This document shows, in pieces, positions 54,026 to 63,159 of a DNA stretch of 64,000 nucleotides. Numbering within the stretch: the stretch's first letter is position 1; every line of letters begins with the position of its first letter. The stretch covers positions 2,208,501 through 2,272,500 of the forward strand of contig NZ_CP069811.1 of the NCBI RefSeq assembly GCF_016894385.1, in the 5' to 3' direction. This stretch comes from Cupriavidus oxalaticus (GTDB lineage: Bacteria; Pseudomonadota; Gammaproteobacteria; Burkholderiales; Burkholderiaceae). The position numbers were made by a program, and so were the translations under genes. The notes beneath the pieces are model-generated. The model did not search any database. It had not been told where the DNA came from and saw only the letters and a program-made list of their open reading frames with translations.

Positions 54026-54281
54026 GCTGCTCTCCTGAGGTCGGTACTTCGATACAACGAAACATGGTGGGGAATCCTGCGACGGGACACTGCCGCGCAC
54101 GGTCTCCAGCGCCCTGCACTGCCTCCGATGCCACGCACGAACTGGCGAGCGAATACCGCGGCAGCAGCTTGCAGATCGCGCCAGCCGGCAGATAAACGCA
54201 TCCGCCAATCCGTGTCACCCCTACTTGGCGGGGGAAAGTCAATCCTCTGCCGACGCAGGTCCCGCAGGCAGGCCAGCGGTG

Positions 54282-55127
54282 TCAACGATCCACGCTCGCC
54301 ATGACGCATGGCCGCCTCGCTATCGGTTCTTCTGCATCAGCGGAATGCCCGCGAAAATCGTCCGGCCGCAGCCAGCGCGTGAGGTACTGCCCCATCGCGT
54401 CAAGCAACACGTCAGACATCAGGCCCGCCGGGCCGGCCAGAGCCGGACAGATGAGCCACGTGGTGCCGTCCCGCTCCAGCACCCGCAAGCTCTTGGGCTG
54501 ATCGGCTGGCTGCAGGACGTGGTCGGTGGCGCGCGCATTCGCGAGGTCGAACGCCTGCACGAAGTCGTCGGTGTGCCGTTCGCCCAGGCATATCACCACC
54601 TTCGGCTTCCAGCGCCGGCGAATCGCATCGATGAAGGCGAAGCGCCGGCCACCGCGGCAAAGATCGAGGTAACGCTGCCTGGGCAAGAGTTCCGGCTGGC
54701 CGCGGAACGCCTTCGACCACGCTGTCTGGTTGACCAGTCGCGCAGGCAGCGGGAACAGGCTGAGCTTGAACTCCGCGCCGTGCGGCGCGTACAGATGGTG
54801 GTCGAAGTAATGCTTCCAGTCCTGCTCGCCGACGGCCGTCTTGAAGACTTGCGCGCGCGCCGCCGACATGATCCGGGCAATCTTCTGGTGCGATTGCCAG
54901 CGCTCCATGTGATGGCGATACCTGTAGCGGTAGGCTGCATCCCATGCGCCGGGTTGTGCAAGCGGCACCAACGGGGCCAGGAGCGACGGCCCGCTTGGAT
55001 GCGGGGAGCTATCGCAGAACCATACTGCAGCGCCTGGATTTCCACCTTCCATCCCTACGTACGACGCGAAATACGAATCCAGCTGCTCGCGCGTGAATAC
55101 CGTATGTGGCTCTGGTTTTTTTCTCAT
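54282..55127 (-). CDS. Conserved hypothetical protein, paralogue B (GMEGGNP family)
   Basis: 281 residues. Paralogue of the protein at 49425-50369: GMEGGNP at about 25-31, GAEFKLSLFPLPA near 117-129, WSKAFRGQPEL near 137-147, VVICLGERHTDDF near 177-189 and TTWLICPALAGPAG near 222-235. VICLGERH followed by ICPALAGPAG is reminiscent of the VxxLG strand and late loop of the uracil-DNA-glycosylase superfamily, which is an inference only. It lies 256 bp upstream of the lipoprotein gene on the same strand and is divergent from the exopolysaccharide locus. Function unknown. Confidence 0.75.
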   Translation of the reverse strand: MRKKPEPHTVFTREQLDSYFASYVGMEGGNPGAAVWFCDSSPHPSGPSLLAPLVPLAQPGAWDAAYRYRYRHHMERWQSHQKIARIMSAARAQVFKTAVGEQDWKHYFDHHLYAPHGAEFKLSLFPLPARLVNQTAWSKAFRGQPELLPRQRYLDLCRGGRRFAFIDAIRRRWKPKVVICLGERHTDDFVQAFDLANARATDHVLQPADQPKSLRVLERDGTTWLICPALAGPAGLMSDVLLDAMGQYLTRWLRPDDFRGHSADAEEPIARRPCVMASVDR

Positions 55128-55778
55128 TTCCTTGCCGCGGTTGAGTGAAGGATGCCCAGATGCCGGAGGCCGAGCCGCCTCCGCCTTTCATGTGCATCAC
55201 ACAAACTCGGCGGTGCCGAATCCGCTCGCCAATGCCTTGTTTTTTATTCTCACCCCCAGTGCGAGGGGTGCGCTGCCATCTCGCTTCCCTCCTTGCGCGG
55301 GGTAACGCCCAAGTCAGTTGCACGGCATCTTCGCGCGCGAAAAACCGATGAAACGCATCGCGAATAGACCTCGAACGCTTCATCGGCCAAGGCCAGGCTT
55401 TCCCTTCCGATGAAGGGTACCGAGGCATTTCGCTGCATCGCACTATTCGCACCTGAAAACACGAAGCACGCCGGCGCCATCAGCGCGCCGGCAGCACAAG
55501 AGCGTTGCAGTTCGATGGACGGCCCTCAAGGAGCCGGCCGTGGCCGGTCACCAGCTGACCGCTGCCACACCATGGAACCAGCTGCCGCGAAGCAGCCCCG
55601 CACGACTCTGCTTTGTCCACATCCCGAGCATGCACAGCAACGATGCATGCCATGCATCGAGCTGGCCGCCACTGCGCGCGGACTGCGAGTTCGGAGGAGA
55701 CAACAAGGGCATGGGCACTCGCTTGGGCGCCCATTACTCGAACGCTTCTGGGGGAAGCAATTGGGTATCTATCGCGAT
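55128..55778. other. Leader region upstream of the exopolysaccharide genes
   Basis: Six hundred and fifty-one bases without a convincing gene. Open frames through it have the Cys/Arg/Pro-rich look of shadow reading. It holds a small CACCCC-N8-GGGGTG hairpin (55251-55270) next to a T-rich run (55238-55250). As the divergent gap between paralogue B and the WcaJ-like gene it should contain both promoters. Long untranslated leaders are common before capsule and exopolysaccharide operons. Confidence 0.55.
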
Positions 55779-57158
55779 ATGTTTGCCAGGCACCACGATC
55801 AGCTCGCGCTGATGGCTCGCCTGCTCGACGCCGGCGCCATCTGGCTTGCGGCAATCCTGGCCAGTGAAGTGCGGTTTGCCACTGCGCACGCGCCGATCCA
55901 CCAGTTCATCCAGTACTTTGGCTGTGCCATCGCCTTCATCGTGCTGCCGGGGTTCGACGTCTACACTTCCTGGCGCGGCCGCGGCCTGTTCTCGCTCGCC
56001 GCGCGCCTGATGTCCGGCTGGAGCCTGGTCTGGCTGATCAGCCTGCTGCTGACCTACCTGCTTCACCAGGCCGATTCCCTTTCCCGCTTGTGGATGGTGT
56101 ACTGGTACGCGTTCGCGCTGGCCGGGCTGGTGGGCCTGCGCGTGGTCACCCGTGCCGTGCTCAACCTGCTGCGCGTTGCCGGCGCCAACAACAAGCGCGT
56201 GATCATTGTCGGCTTTGGCCGGACCGGCCGGGAGATGTACCGCCGCGCGACCGCACACCACACCACCGGATTCAAGATCAGCGGCATCTATGCCGCCGAA
56301 GGCGAGTCCACGCCGGAAGGACGCCGTCGCATCACCGACAGCGCCCACATCGCCGATTTCGCCCGCGAGCACGGCATCCACGAGATCTGGATCACCCTGC
56401 CGATGAGCGAGCATCGCCTGATGCAGGAGATCGCCTTCTCGCTGCGCAACGACTTCATCGACATCAAGTGGATGCCGAGCGTGCTCGACTTCGACCTGCT
56501 CAACCACAACGTCGGCAACTTCCTGGGCATGCCCGCGGTGGAAATGAACAAGCCGCCCTCGCTCGGCGTGCGAGGCACCATCAAGGCCATCTTCGACCGC
56601 GGCTTCTCGGCTCTCGTGCTCGTCGCGCTGTCGCCGCTGTTCCTGCTGATTGCCATCCTGATCAAGCGCGACTCGCCGGGTCCGGTCTTCTTCAGGCAGG
56701 AACGCCTCGGCATGGATGGCCGTGTCATCCACGTCTACAAGTTCCGCAGCATGAAGGTGCATAACGAGCACGGCATCGTCACGCAGGCCACCAGGGGCGA
56801 CAGCCGCGTGACGCCGATCGGCGCCTTCCTGCGCCGCACCAGCCTGGACGAACTGCCACAGTTCATCAATGTGCTGAAGGGCGAGATGAGCGTGGTGGGG
56901 CCGCGACCCCACGCCATGGCCCACAACAACATGTACAAGGAGCAGCTGGACTTCTACATGCTGCGCCACCGCGTCAAGCCGGGCATCACCGGCTGGGCCC
57001 AGATCAACGGCTACCGCGGCGAGACCGACACCCTGGACAAGATGGCCAAGCGGGTGGAGCACGACATCTTCTATATCCGCAACTGGTCATTCTGGCTCGA
57101 CCTGCGCATCATCTTCTGGACCGCATTCCGGGGCTGGGTGGGAAGCAACGCTTACTGA
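55779..57158 (+). CDS. Undecaprenyl-phosphate glucose phosphotransferase (WcaJ-like)
   Basis: 459 residues from the ATG at 55779; a TTG 18 bp earlier, behind GGGGGAAG, is possible. The N-terminus has four to five helices ([28 protein letters not shown]), then a CoA_binding_3-type nucleotide fold ([18 protein letters not shown] near 150). After helix [20 protein letters not shown] comes the bacterial sugar-transferase domain with [43 protein letters not shown] and [15 protein letters not shown]. It loads the first sugar phosphate on undecaprenyl phosphate, starting the exopolysaccharide repeat unit. Glucose is the usual sugar; galactose is possible. Confidence 0.9.
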   Translation: MFARHHDQLALMARLLDAGAIWLAAILASEVRFATAHAPIHQFIQYFGCAIAFIVLPGFDVYTSWRGRGLFSLAARLMSGWSLVWLISLLLTYLLHQADSLSRLWMVYWYAFALAGLVGLRVVTRAVLNLLRVAGANNKRVIIVGFGRTGREMYRRATAHHTTGFKISGIYAAEGESTPEGRRRITDSAHIADFAREHGIHEIWITLPMSEHRLMQEIAFSLRNDFIDIKWMPSVLDFDLLNHNVGNFLGMPAVEMNKPPSLGVRGTIKAIFDRGFSALVLVALSPLFLLIAILIKRDSPGPVFFRQERLGMDGRVIHVYKFRSMKVHNEHGIVTQATRGDSRVTPIGAFLRRTSLDELPQFINVLKGEMSVVGPRPHAMAHNNMYKEQLDFYMLRHRVKPGITGWAQINGYRGETDTLDKMAKRVEHDIFYIRNWSFWLDLRIIFWTAFRGWVGSNAY

Positions 57159-57201
57159 GACCGCGGACCATATCCACACGGACCACACCAATACGCAACC
57201 A

Positions 57202-58314
57202 ATGATCAAAGTCCTGCATGTGACCGAGTGCCTGGGCGGTGTCGAGACTTACCTTCACCTGCTGGCATCCCATATCAATGCCGAGCACATCAGCTTCCAC
57301 TTTGCCCTGCCCAGGCAATGCTCCATCTCGACCGTTGCGGATGCCCGCAACTTTGGCGTCAGCTACCTGCCGATTCCGCGCAAGCTCGATCCGTTGAACG
57401 ACCTGAAGGCGGCGCTCAGCTTGCGCGCGCTGGTGAAAAGCGTCGCCCCCCAGATCGTCCACCTGCACAGCTCGAAAGCCGGACTGGTAGGCCGGCTGGC
57501 ATGCGTCGGCTTGAACGTACGCGTCGTCTATACGCCCCATGCCTACTACTACCTCGGCCTCAGCGGGATCAAGCGCCGCGTGTTCCTGATGGCGGAGCGG
57601 TTTCTGCATCGTCTTACCGACGCGGTGCTGGCCACCTCGCCGTCGGAACGCCATCGCGCCATCCATGACGTCGGACTGCCCCAGGAACGCGCGCACTCGA
57701 TACTGAACGCCGTCGAGCCGCGGCCCCTGCCAGTGTCAAGGCGGCTGGCTGCGGGCGTCAAGCGAGTGATCATGGTGGCGCGAATCAGCCCGCAGAAGAA
57801 CATCCCCATGTTCCTGGACGTGGCCAGGCTGTTCCAGGGCCGCGAGGATATCGAATTCATGCTGGTCGGCTACGGCCACTACGAGGATGACCGGGCCACG
57901 CTCGATGCACTGCTGCGGGAGCGCAACCTGGTCGAGGGCGCGGATGTGACGACCATCGCGTGGATGAGCCGGTCCGACCTGCTGGAGCTGCTGGGCTCCG
58001 CCGCAGTGGTGGTGCTGACCTCGCACTACGAGAGCTTCGGCTACGTGCTCGCCGAGGCCAATGCGCTGGCGATCCCGGTGGTCGGCACCGATGTCGATGG
58101 CATCAAGGACATCATCGTGGATGGCAGCAATGGCTTCATCGTCCCGGTAGATGATGCTCCTTCCATGGCAAGCGCCATTGAAGCGATCGTCGGGGACGAC
58201 CAGCTCTGGCAAACCATGTCCGGGCACGCCGCAACCCGCGCGAAGTCCGAGTTCAATATCTTCACGCAGGCCCTGAAGTTCGAATCCTTCTATTCACGCG
58301 AAGCGCTTGCATAG
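57202..58314 (+). CDS. Glycosyltransferase family 4 protein
   Basis: 370-residue GT-B enzyme. The N-terminal fold (VLHVTECLGGVETYLHLLA, LHSSKAGLVGRLA) and C-terminal nucleotide-sugar site (VLTSHYESFGYVLAEANALAIPVV, containing the E-x7-E motif near residues 277-285) match GT4. It adds a sugar to the lipid-linked repeat made by the upstream transferase; sugar and linkage cannot be read from sequence. It is 43 bp after the WcaJ-like gene and converges with the glycoside hydrolase gene (29-bp gap). Confidence 0.88.
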   Translation: MIKVLHVTECLGGVETYLHLLASHINAEHISFHFALPRQCSISTVADARNFGVSYLPIPRKLDPLNDLKAALSLRALVKSVAPQIVHLHSSKAGLVGRLACVGLNVRVVYTPHAYYYLGLSGIKRRVFLMAERFLHRLTDAVLATSPSERHRAIHDVGLPQERAHSILNAVEPRPLPVSRRLAAGVKRVIMVARISPQKNIPMFLDVARLFQGREDIEFMLVGYGHYEDDRATLDALLRERNLVEGADVTTIAWMSRSDLLELLGSAAVVVLTSHYESFGYVLAEANALAIPVVGTDVDGIKDIIVDGSNGFIVPVDDAPSMASAIEAIVGDDQLWQTMSGHAATRAKSEFNIFTQALKFESFYSREALA

Positions 58315-58343
58315 TGGCCTGATGCGCCCGTCGACCCTGCAGG

Positions 58344-59654
58344 TCAGGGCGGCACAGCCCCGCCTGTCCGGCTGACCAGCAGGATCGCCCCATTGGAGAA
58401 TTCGGCATCGGCCTGCGGCACCGCGGCGCAAGGCCGCGCTCCGGTGGACATACCCAATGCCTTGACCTTGCAGCCGTCCGCCCTGTCGTTGCCCAGTTCT
58501 TCGAGCATCAGGGACCGGCTTTGCGGTCCCCAATAGATGCGATGGACCGCACCATCCTTGCGCAGCGACAGGACAAAGCTTCCGTTACGCTCGCGCCAGT
58601 CAGCATCCTTTGCACCGGCCAGGAGGCCCAGCATGTCGCGCAGCATGGCGACGACAGGCTTTTCGGACCCATCAGCCCTTACCAGACCGAAATTCGCCTC
58701 CCGGTCCCAGCGGGCATTACCCCGGTCGCGCCAGGAATAGATGCCCAGCATGGGCACCTGGGAGATGACGCCGGAGAGCAACTGCCTGGCGATCAGCGCG
58801 GCCTGGGTTTCCTCGCTGCGCACCGGCAGGTACGAGGCATAGCCCCATTCGCTGACGATCAGCTGCGCGGACGGGCGTGCCGAATTGCGGATCCGGCCAC
58901 TCAGTTGCCGATAGTCCTGCAACAGTGTCTCGGGCGTTGCCCGGTACGGATGAATGCTCAATCCCTTGTAGCAGCCCAGGCGCGGATCCGTCAGCAGCCG
59001 GGAAAAGGCCTGCTCCCCCGCAGGGTTCCCTGGCTTCGGCAGCCGGGCAAGGCCGAACAGGTACAGGGATGGCAGCGGACCGCTATCCTGCTGCGCCAGC
59101 GCGTCGCAAATCCTGCCGGCAGTCGAGAGCAGCCGCGAGATCGGTACCGACGGGTGCAGGAATGTCTTGTTGTCCGGCTCGTTCCAGATCTCATACGACA
59201 GGTCCGGCCCCTTGTTGCGCAGCATGAACCGGGCCGCGAAGTCGGCGAATTTCGCTTCATTCGCATCGCTCGAACCGTCCTCGCCGGCATCCCCCCAGAT
59301 ATAGCGTCCGCCGTAAAGCGTGATCAGCATGTGCAGGCCGGCCTGGCGCGCCTGGCTGATGACTTGCACGTAGCGCGCCTGCGTCAGATGCCCGCGGACC
59401 ACTTCGGGCCGCACGCCGAATCGCACATGCGAGAAACCCAGGCTCTTGATCGTGGCGAGGTCGCGGTACGACACCGTGGCGGGATCGATCTGCACGGCAA
59501 AGGCCGGCATCGATGCAATCCGGCTCGAAGCCTGGGGCGGTTCGGCGCGCGCTTGCTGACAAGGCAAGGTGCCAGACACCGCCAGGCTCGCGGCTAGCGC
59601 CAGTGCGCGCGCAAGCGCACGGCCGGGCAAGGCGAAGGCCTTACTGGACGGCAT
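58344..59654 (-). CDS. Secreted glycoside hydrolase, clan GH-A (cellulase/GH39/GH5-like)
   Basis: 436 residues from the ATG at 59654, overlapping the flippase stop by 14 bp. The signal peptide is ARALALAASLAVSGTLPCQQARA. A (beta/alpha)8 glycosidase core has the acid/base Glu in SYEIWNEPDN near 159 and the nucleophile Glu in LIVSEWGY near 269, about 110 residues apart as in clan A. A small beta domain fills the C-terminus. In exopolysaccharide loci such enzymes trim, release or degrade misplaced polymer in the periplasm. Specificity unknown; the GH family number is uncertain. Confidence 0.83.
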   Translation of the reverse strand: MPSSKAFALPGRALARALALAASLAVSGTLPCQQARAEPPQASSRIASMPAFAVQIDPATVSYRDLATIKSLGFSHVRFGVRPEVVRGHLTQARYVQVISQARQAGLHMLITLYGGRYIWGDAGEDGSSDANEAKFADFAARFMLRNKGPDLSYEIWNEPDNKTFLHPSVPISRLLSTAGRICDALAQQDSGPLPSLYLFGLARLPKPGNPAGEQAFSRLLTDPRLGCYKGLSIHPYRATPETLLQDYRQLSGRIRNSARPSAQLIVSEWGYASYLPVRSEETQAALIARQLLSGVISQVPMLGIYSWRDRGNARWDREANFGLVRADGSEKPVVAMLRDMLGLLAGAKDADWRERNGSFVLSLRKDGAVHRIYWGPQSRSLMLEELGNDRADGCKVKALGMSTGARPCAAVPQADAEFSNGAILLVSRTGGAVPP

Positions 59655-60840
59655 GCCTGCGCAGCACGCCCATTGCGAGCGCACCGCCCTGGATCAGCGC
59701 GATGGCCAGGAACGACACCAGCATGATCTGCGCTGCCACGAGGTAGTCGAGCTGAGGATAGCGCCCTGCCCCCAGGCCGATGCCTGCCAGCAGGCCGATG
59801 CCCGCGGCAAGGAAGACGGCGCGGGGCATGCCGAAGGATTTCAACAAGGTTCTCAGGCACATCACGACGGCAAACACGATAGGGAACAGGGCAAAGAAGC
59901 GCACATCGAGATCCCCATACGCCGCGCCGAACAGCATGACGACGAGGGCATCGCCGAACAGCAGCAGCAGCACGCTCAGTGCGCCGGCCAGCGCGACACC
60001 GCCAAGCACGAACAGGACAGACATCCGGGCCAGCGCCATGGTGTCGTCCTGCCTGAACGAGGCCGCAAACCTGGGCATCAGGTGATAGCCGAGCGCCATC
60101 AGGACATATTGGGCCGGCAGCAGCACCGTCAGCAGGATCCGGAATTTTGCCGAATCGGCAAAGTGTCCCAGCGAGCCCAGCAGCACGACCAGGCCCGGGC
60201 CGACCAGCCAGCTCATCAGCTGGGCACTCGCCGAACTCGCGCCGAATCCAAGCCACCTCCGGGGGGAAGCAGGCCTTCCCGGAATGATCTCGATGCGCCC
60301 ATTGCGCCGGATGGCAGCGGCCGCGAGCAAGGTGGGGAGCAGGATCGACGCGGCGAGCATCAGCATCACCGCGGACTCCTTCTGCGTGCCGGATGCCAGG
60401 CCGATCATTGCAACGCCGCCACCGATCAGCGTGTGGCAGACCAGCAGCCCCGTATAGCCTCTCGTCTTGGCGCCGACGGTCCTGAGCACCCAGTACGCGG
60501 TGTAGCTGGCGAACAGCACGGCGGCCGCCGCACATGCCGACGTGCTCAGGCCATGCCCGTACAGGTAGAGGATCGAGCCCGCGGTGACCGGAACCACGGT
60601 CAGCACCGCAACTTCCATCGAGAAGCGCACGCGGACCTTCATTCCCTCGATCAGCGCCGGCTCGTGGAGGAAGGAAACATAGAAGATATTGATAAACACA
60701 ACCAGCGACAGCACCACCGCAACCAGGCCATAGCCAGCGACGTCCATTGACCGGGCCAGCGCCACGTTGATGCCGAACTGCACCGCCGTATAGGCGGCCT
60801 GCTCGAGCACCGCACCAAGCGCCGACAGCATGCGGCGCAT
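59641..60840 (-). CDS. Oligosaccharide flippase family protein (Wzx-like)
   Basis: 399 residues, about twelve helices. Starts with EQAAYTAVQFGINVALARSMDVAGYGLVA, the Polysacc_synt/MATE-like N-terminus, followed by alternating helix pairs. Wzx proteins turn the lipid-linked repeat from the cytoplasmic to the periplasmic face of the inner membrane. It overlaps the pyruvyltransferase stop by one base and the glycosidase start by 14, so it is in the middle of a tight operon. Confidence 0.82.
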   Translation of the reverse strand: MRRMLSALGAVLEQAAYTAVQFGINVALARSMDVAGYGLVAVVLSLVVFINIFYVSFLHEPALIEGMKVRVRFSMEVAVLTVVPVTAGSILYLYGHGLSTSACAAAAVLFASYTAYWVLRTVGAKTRGYTGLLVCHTLIGGGVAMIGLASGTQKESAVMLMLAASILLPTLLAAAAIRRNGRIEIIPGRPASPRRWLGFGASSASAQLMSWLVGPGLVVLLGSLGHFADSAKFRILLTVLLPAQYVLMALGYHLMPRFAASFRQDDTMALARMSVLFVLGGVALAGALSVLLLLFGDALVVMLFGAAYGDLDVRFFALFPIVFAVVMCLRTLLKSFGMPRAVFLAAGIGLLAGIGLGAGRYPQLDYLVAAQIMLVSFLAIALIQGGALAMGVLRRHAVQ

Positions 60841-62069
60841 TATCGCGTCTCCTGCAGCGAAGGCGCCGCCTTGAATGTCGACGGGGTTGGCATGGCGGGC
60901 TTCTGACTGAATAGCACGGACAAGCCCTGCGTAATGTCGTGCCCCAGCTGCGCCGAGCGTTTGAACTGCGCTGCCCCCAGGAATCGGGCGTACTCCAGCC
61001 GTTCAATCAGGTCGTCAACGCAAGCCGTGTGCCGCACCGCGAAATCGCCGCGCCCGCTCAGCTTGAAGAAGGAGGCGACCTTGTTGTCCCAGACAATGCC
61101 CACGGACGGCACGCCGAAACTGAAGGCGATGATGTTCGCGTGCATGCGGTGACCAACCATGCTGTGGCAGTCCGCAATGATCGAAGCGAGTTCCGCCGGG
61201 GTTTTCGGCAGGATGAAGTCGACAGTGCCGACGCCGAGCCTGTCCCTGACCGAAACGGCAGCGATATTGTCCTCCTCCGCGCCGTTGGTGAACAGGACGA
61301 CGCGTTGCCCGCTCTGCCGCAGCCTGGTCGCCAGCTCCACGAACATGGCAAGGCCCCGGCCCGGTTCCGATCCGGTGCCCGAGCCGGTGCCGATATCCGC
61401 GTTGTAGTGCAGCGATTCGACATCCGAGACACAGATGCCCACATCCCAGCGCCTTGCGGGCCCCTTGCCCGGATAAAGGGCCGAGCTCAGGATGGCCGGG
61501 TCCGGAATGATGGAGACGTCGGAACAAGCACCTCCGGTGACGCCGACGATATTGCGGCGGGAACTCTCATCCCGCACGGAAATGAATTGCGGCGCCGCCC
61601 GCTCGAAGAACCTGGAGATCAGATACTTGCCCGCCCTTGACCACTTGCCCGCCACGCCTACCGATACCAGCGCGACCATTGAATTCTTTTGGATGCACCG
61701 GGAAAGGAGGTAGAGCTTCAACGGAAAATTGAGGTCCACATCGCACAGCAGCTGGCCGCCCCCGATCACGACGACATCCGCGTCGGCCAGCTGCTGCGCC
61801 CACCTGCCGCGCCACTGACGCCGGTATTTCATCCAGATGGCAAGGGTCAGCGCGGGAACCCGTGCCCAGCCAGGCAGCCTGGAGAAGATGCGCATCAGGC
61901 GTCCCTTCTTCAGCGAGCTTTCACCAAGCTGGGTGCGGCCCGCGATGTCGAGATAGCTGATGCGGCAATCCGGCAAGGCCTGATGGATGAGAAAGCCCAG
62001 TGTTTCGGCGATCACGGCATCGCCGAGGTTGTCACTGTATGGCACCGCGCATATGACGACGTGCTTCAT
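60840..62069 (-). CDS. Polysaccharide pyruvyl transferase family protein
   Basis: 409 residues. PS_pyruv_trans signatures: SDNLGDAVIAETLGFLI at the N-terminus, VVVIGGGQLLCDVDLNFPLK near 105, VSVGVAGKWS, and VGHRMHANIIAFSFGVPSVGI near 300, carrying the His/Arg used with phosphoenolpyruvate. Such enzymes add ketal pyruvate to a sugar, giving the exopolysaccharide negative charge. Its start codon lies 38 bp inside the end of the polymerase gene. A short Gly/Thr/Ser stretch (GTGSGTGSEPGRG near residue 222) looks like a flexible insert. Confidence 0.88.
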   Translation of the reverse strand: MKHVVICAVPYSDNLGDAVIAETLGFLIHQALPDCRISYLDIAGRTQLGESSLKKGRLMRIFSRLPGWARVPALTLAIWMKYRRQWRGRWAQQLADADVVVIGGGQLLCDVDLNFPLKLYLLSRCIQKNSMVALVSVGVAGKWSRAGKYLISRFFERAAPQFISVRDESSRRNIVGVTGGACSDVSIIPDPAILSSALYPGKGPARRWDVGICVSDVESLHYNADIGTGSGTGSEPGRGLAMFVELATRLRQSGQRVVLFTNGAEEDNIAAVSVRDRLGVGTVDFILPKTPAELASIIADCHSMVGHRMHANIIAFSFGVPSVGIVWDNKVASFFKLSGRGDFAVRHTACVDDLIERLEYARFLGAAQFKRSAQLGHDITQGLSVLFSQKPAMPTPSTFKAAPSLQETR

Positions 62070-63111
62070 CTTGATTGGCCGAGGGCAAGGTTAGCAAGGG
62101 AATGAGAAACAGGCTGACCGAGGTGAGATGGCGGACATAGCTTCCCAGGTCCGGCTCGAATATGAACTGCACCAGGATATGCGCGACAATCAGCGTGGCA
62201 AACCAGCGGCGCTTGCGTTGGTCTTCACCCGTCGGCGGCACCGAGGACAAGCCACGCAGGGCTACGCGGATGATCGCAAAGTGCATCAGCATCATGGCAA
62301 GGTCCACCGGCGCGCGGAAGCTGATCACCGGCAGGACGAACATCGCAGCCGCATACAGGTAATTGACGATGAAGTTCACGCCCGAGGTGGGCGGATACAG
62401 GTTCCAGATCATCGTCCGGTTGTCGCTGCCGATAGTCAGTGCGTAATTGTTGGAGATATCCCGGGGCGACTGCAGGATGTACAGGATCTCGGCGGGCGCC
62501 ACCAGGATCGCGCCCAGCACGCAGGCCACCACCACGGCCTTCCATGCCGGTGTCAGCCGGGCCGACGCGCGGATGCCGAACGCCAGCACCACGATCATCG
62601 CGTAGTAGTTCCGGATAAAGAAGGCATAGCATCCGTAGAGCACGATGATCATCACGACGAGCCCACGGGACGACACCGCCCTGGACATGCCGCACGCAAC
62701 CAGGGTGATCGACATGGCGATCACGACAGTCTCTTTGCCGGGTGCGAGCAGGTTCAGCAGCATGCAGGGCAGGACGAACAACCAGCGCGCAGCCAGGTCA
62801 CGCAGGCTCGCGACGCGGCTCGACGCCACCATCAGGTAGGCAAGGCCGACGCTGGCGGTGACGACGTTCACATACTCCGGGCCGAAGAAGGAGAACACCC
62901 TCGCGGTCGCGGCAAATGAATCGTCGAAGTTGGACGAGCCGGTCACGAGGAATTCCAGCATCTTGTTCGAATCTGTCACCCACTTTTCGGGAAGCGATTC
63001 GCGGCCGAAAAAAAAGATCGTCAGATAGAGCATGCTCAACAGCGTGCTGGCGACGGTGGCCAGTCCCCGCTCCGCAAGCACCCAGTCGCGATTCAGTTTC
63101 GTGGCGTGCAT
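62032..63111 (-). CDS. Polysaccharide polymerase-like membrane protein (probable Wzy)
   Basis: 359 residues with about nine or ten transmembrane helices (TVASTLLSMLYLTIFFFG, YVNVVTASVGLAYLMV, LVVMIIVLYGCYAFFI, VIVLAFGI). Wzy sequences are poorly conserved, so the call rests on topology and position: between the pyruvyltransferase and a Wzc-type kinase, with a flippase two genes on. A large loop carrying SPRDISNNYALTIGSDNRTM near residues 215-235 could be the periplasmic loop. It would join repeat units into polymer. Confidence 0.65.
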   Translation of the reverse strand: MHATKLNRDWVLAERGLATVASTLLSMLYLTIFFFGRESLPEKWVTDSNKMLEFLVTGSSNFDDSFAATARVFSFFGPEYVNVVTASVGLAYLMVASSRVASLRDLAARWLFVLPCMLLNLLAPGKETVVIAMSITLVACGMSRAVSSRGLVVMIIVLYGCYAFFIRNYYAMIVVLAFGIRASARLTPAWKAVVVACVLGAILVAPAEILYILQSPRDISNNYALTIGSDNRTMIWNLYPPTSGVNFIVNYLYAAAMFVLPVISFRAPVDLAMMLMHFAIIRVALRGLSSVPPTGEDQRKRRWFATLIVAHILVQFIFEPDLGSYVRHLTSVSLFLIPLLTLPSANQDEARRHMRGAIQ

Positions 63112-63159
63112 GTCGATCTCTTGCTATCGGATTTCCACGATGACCAATGCGTTACGGCT

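Noticed and set aside
55410..55778. N-terminal extension of the WcaJ-like transferase
   Set aside because: The extra 123 residues are Cys/Arg/Pro-rich and unlike any part of the family; the normal length of about 460 residues is reached from the ATG at 55779.
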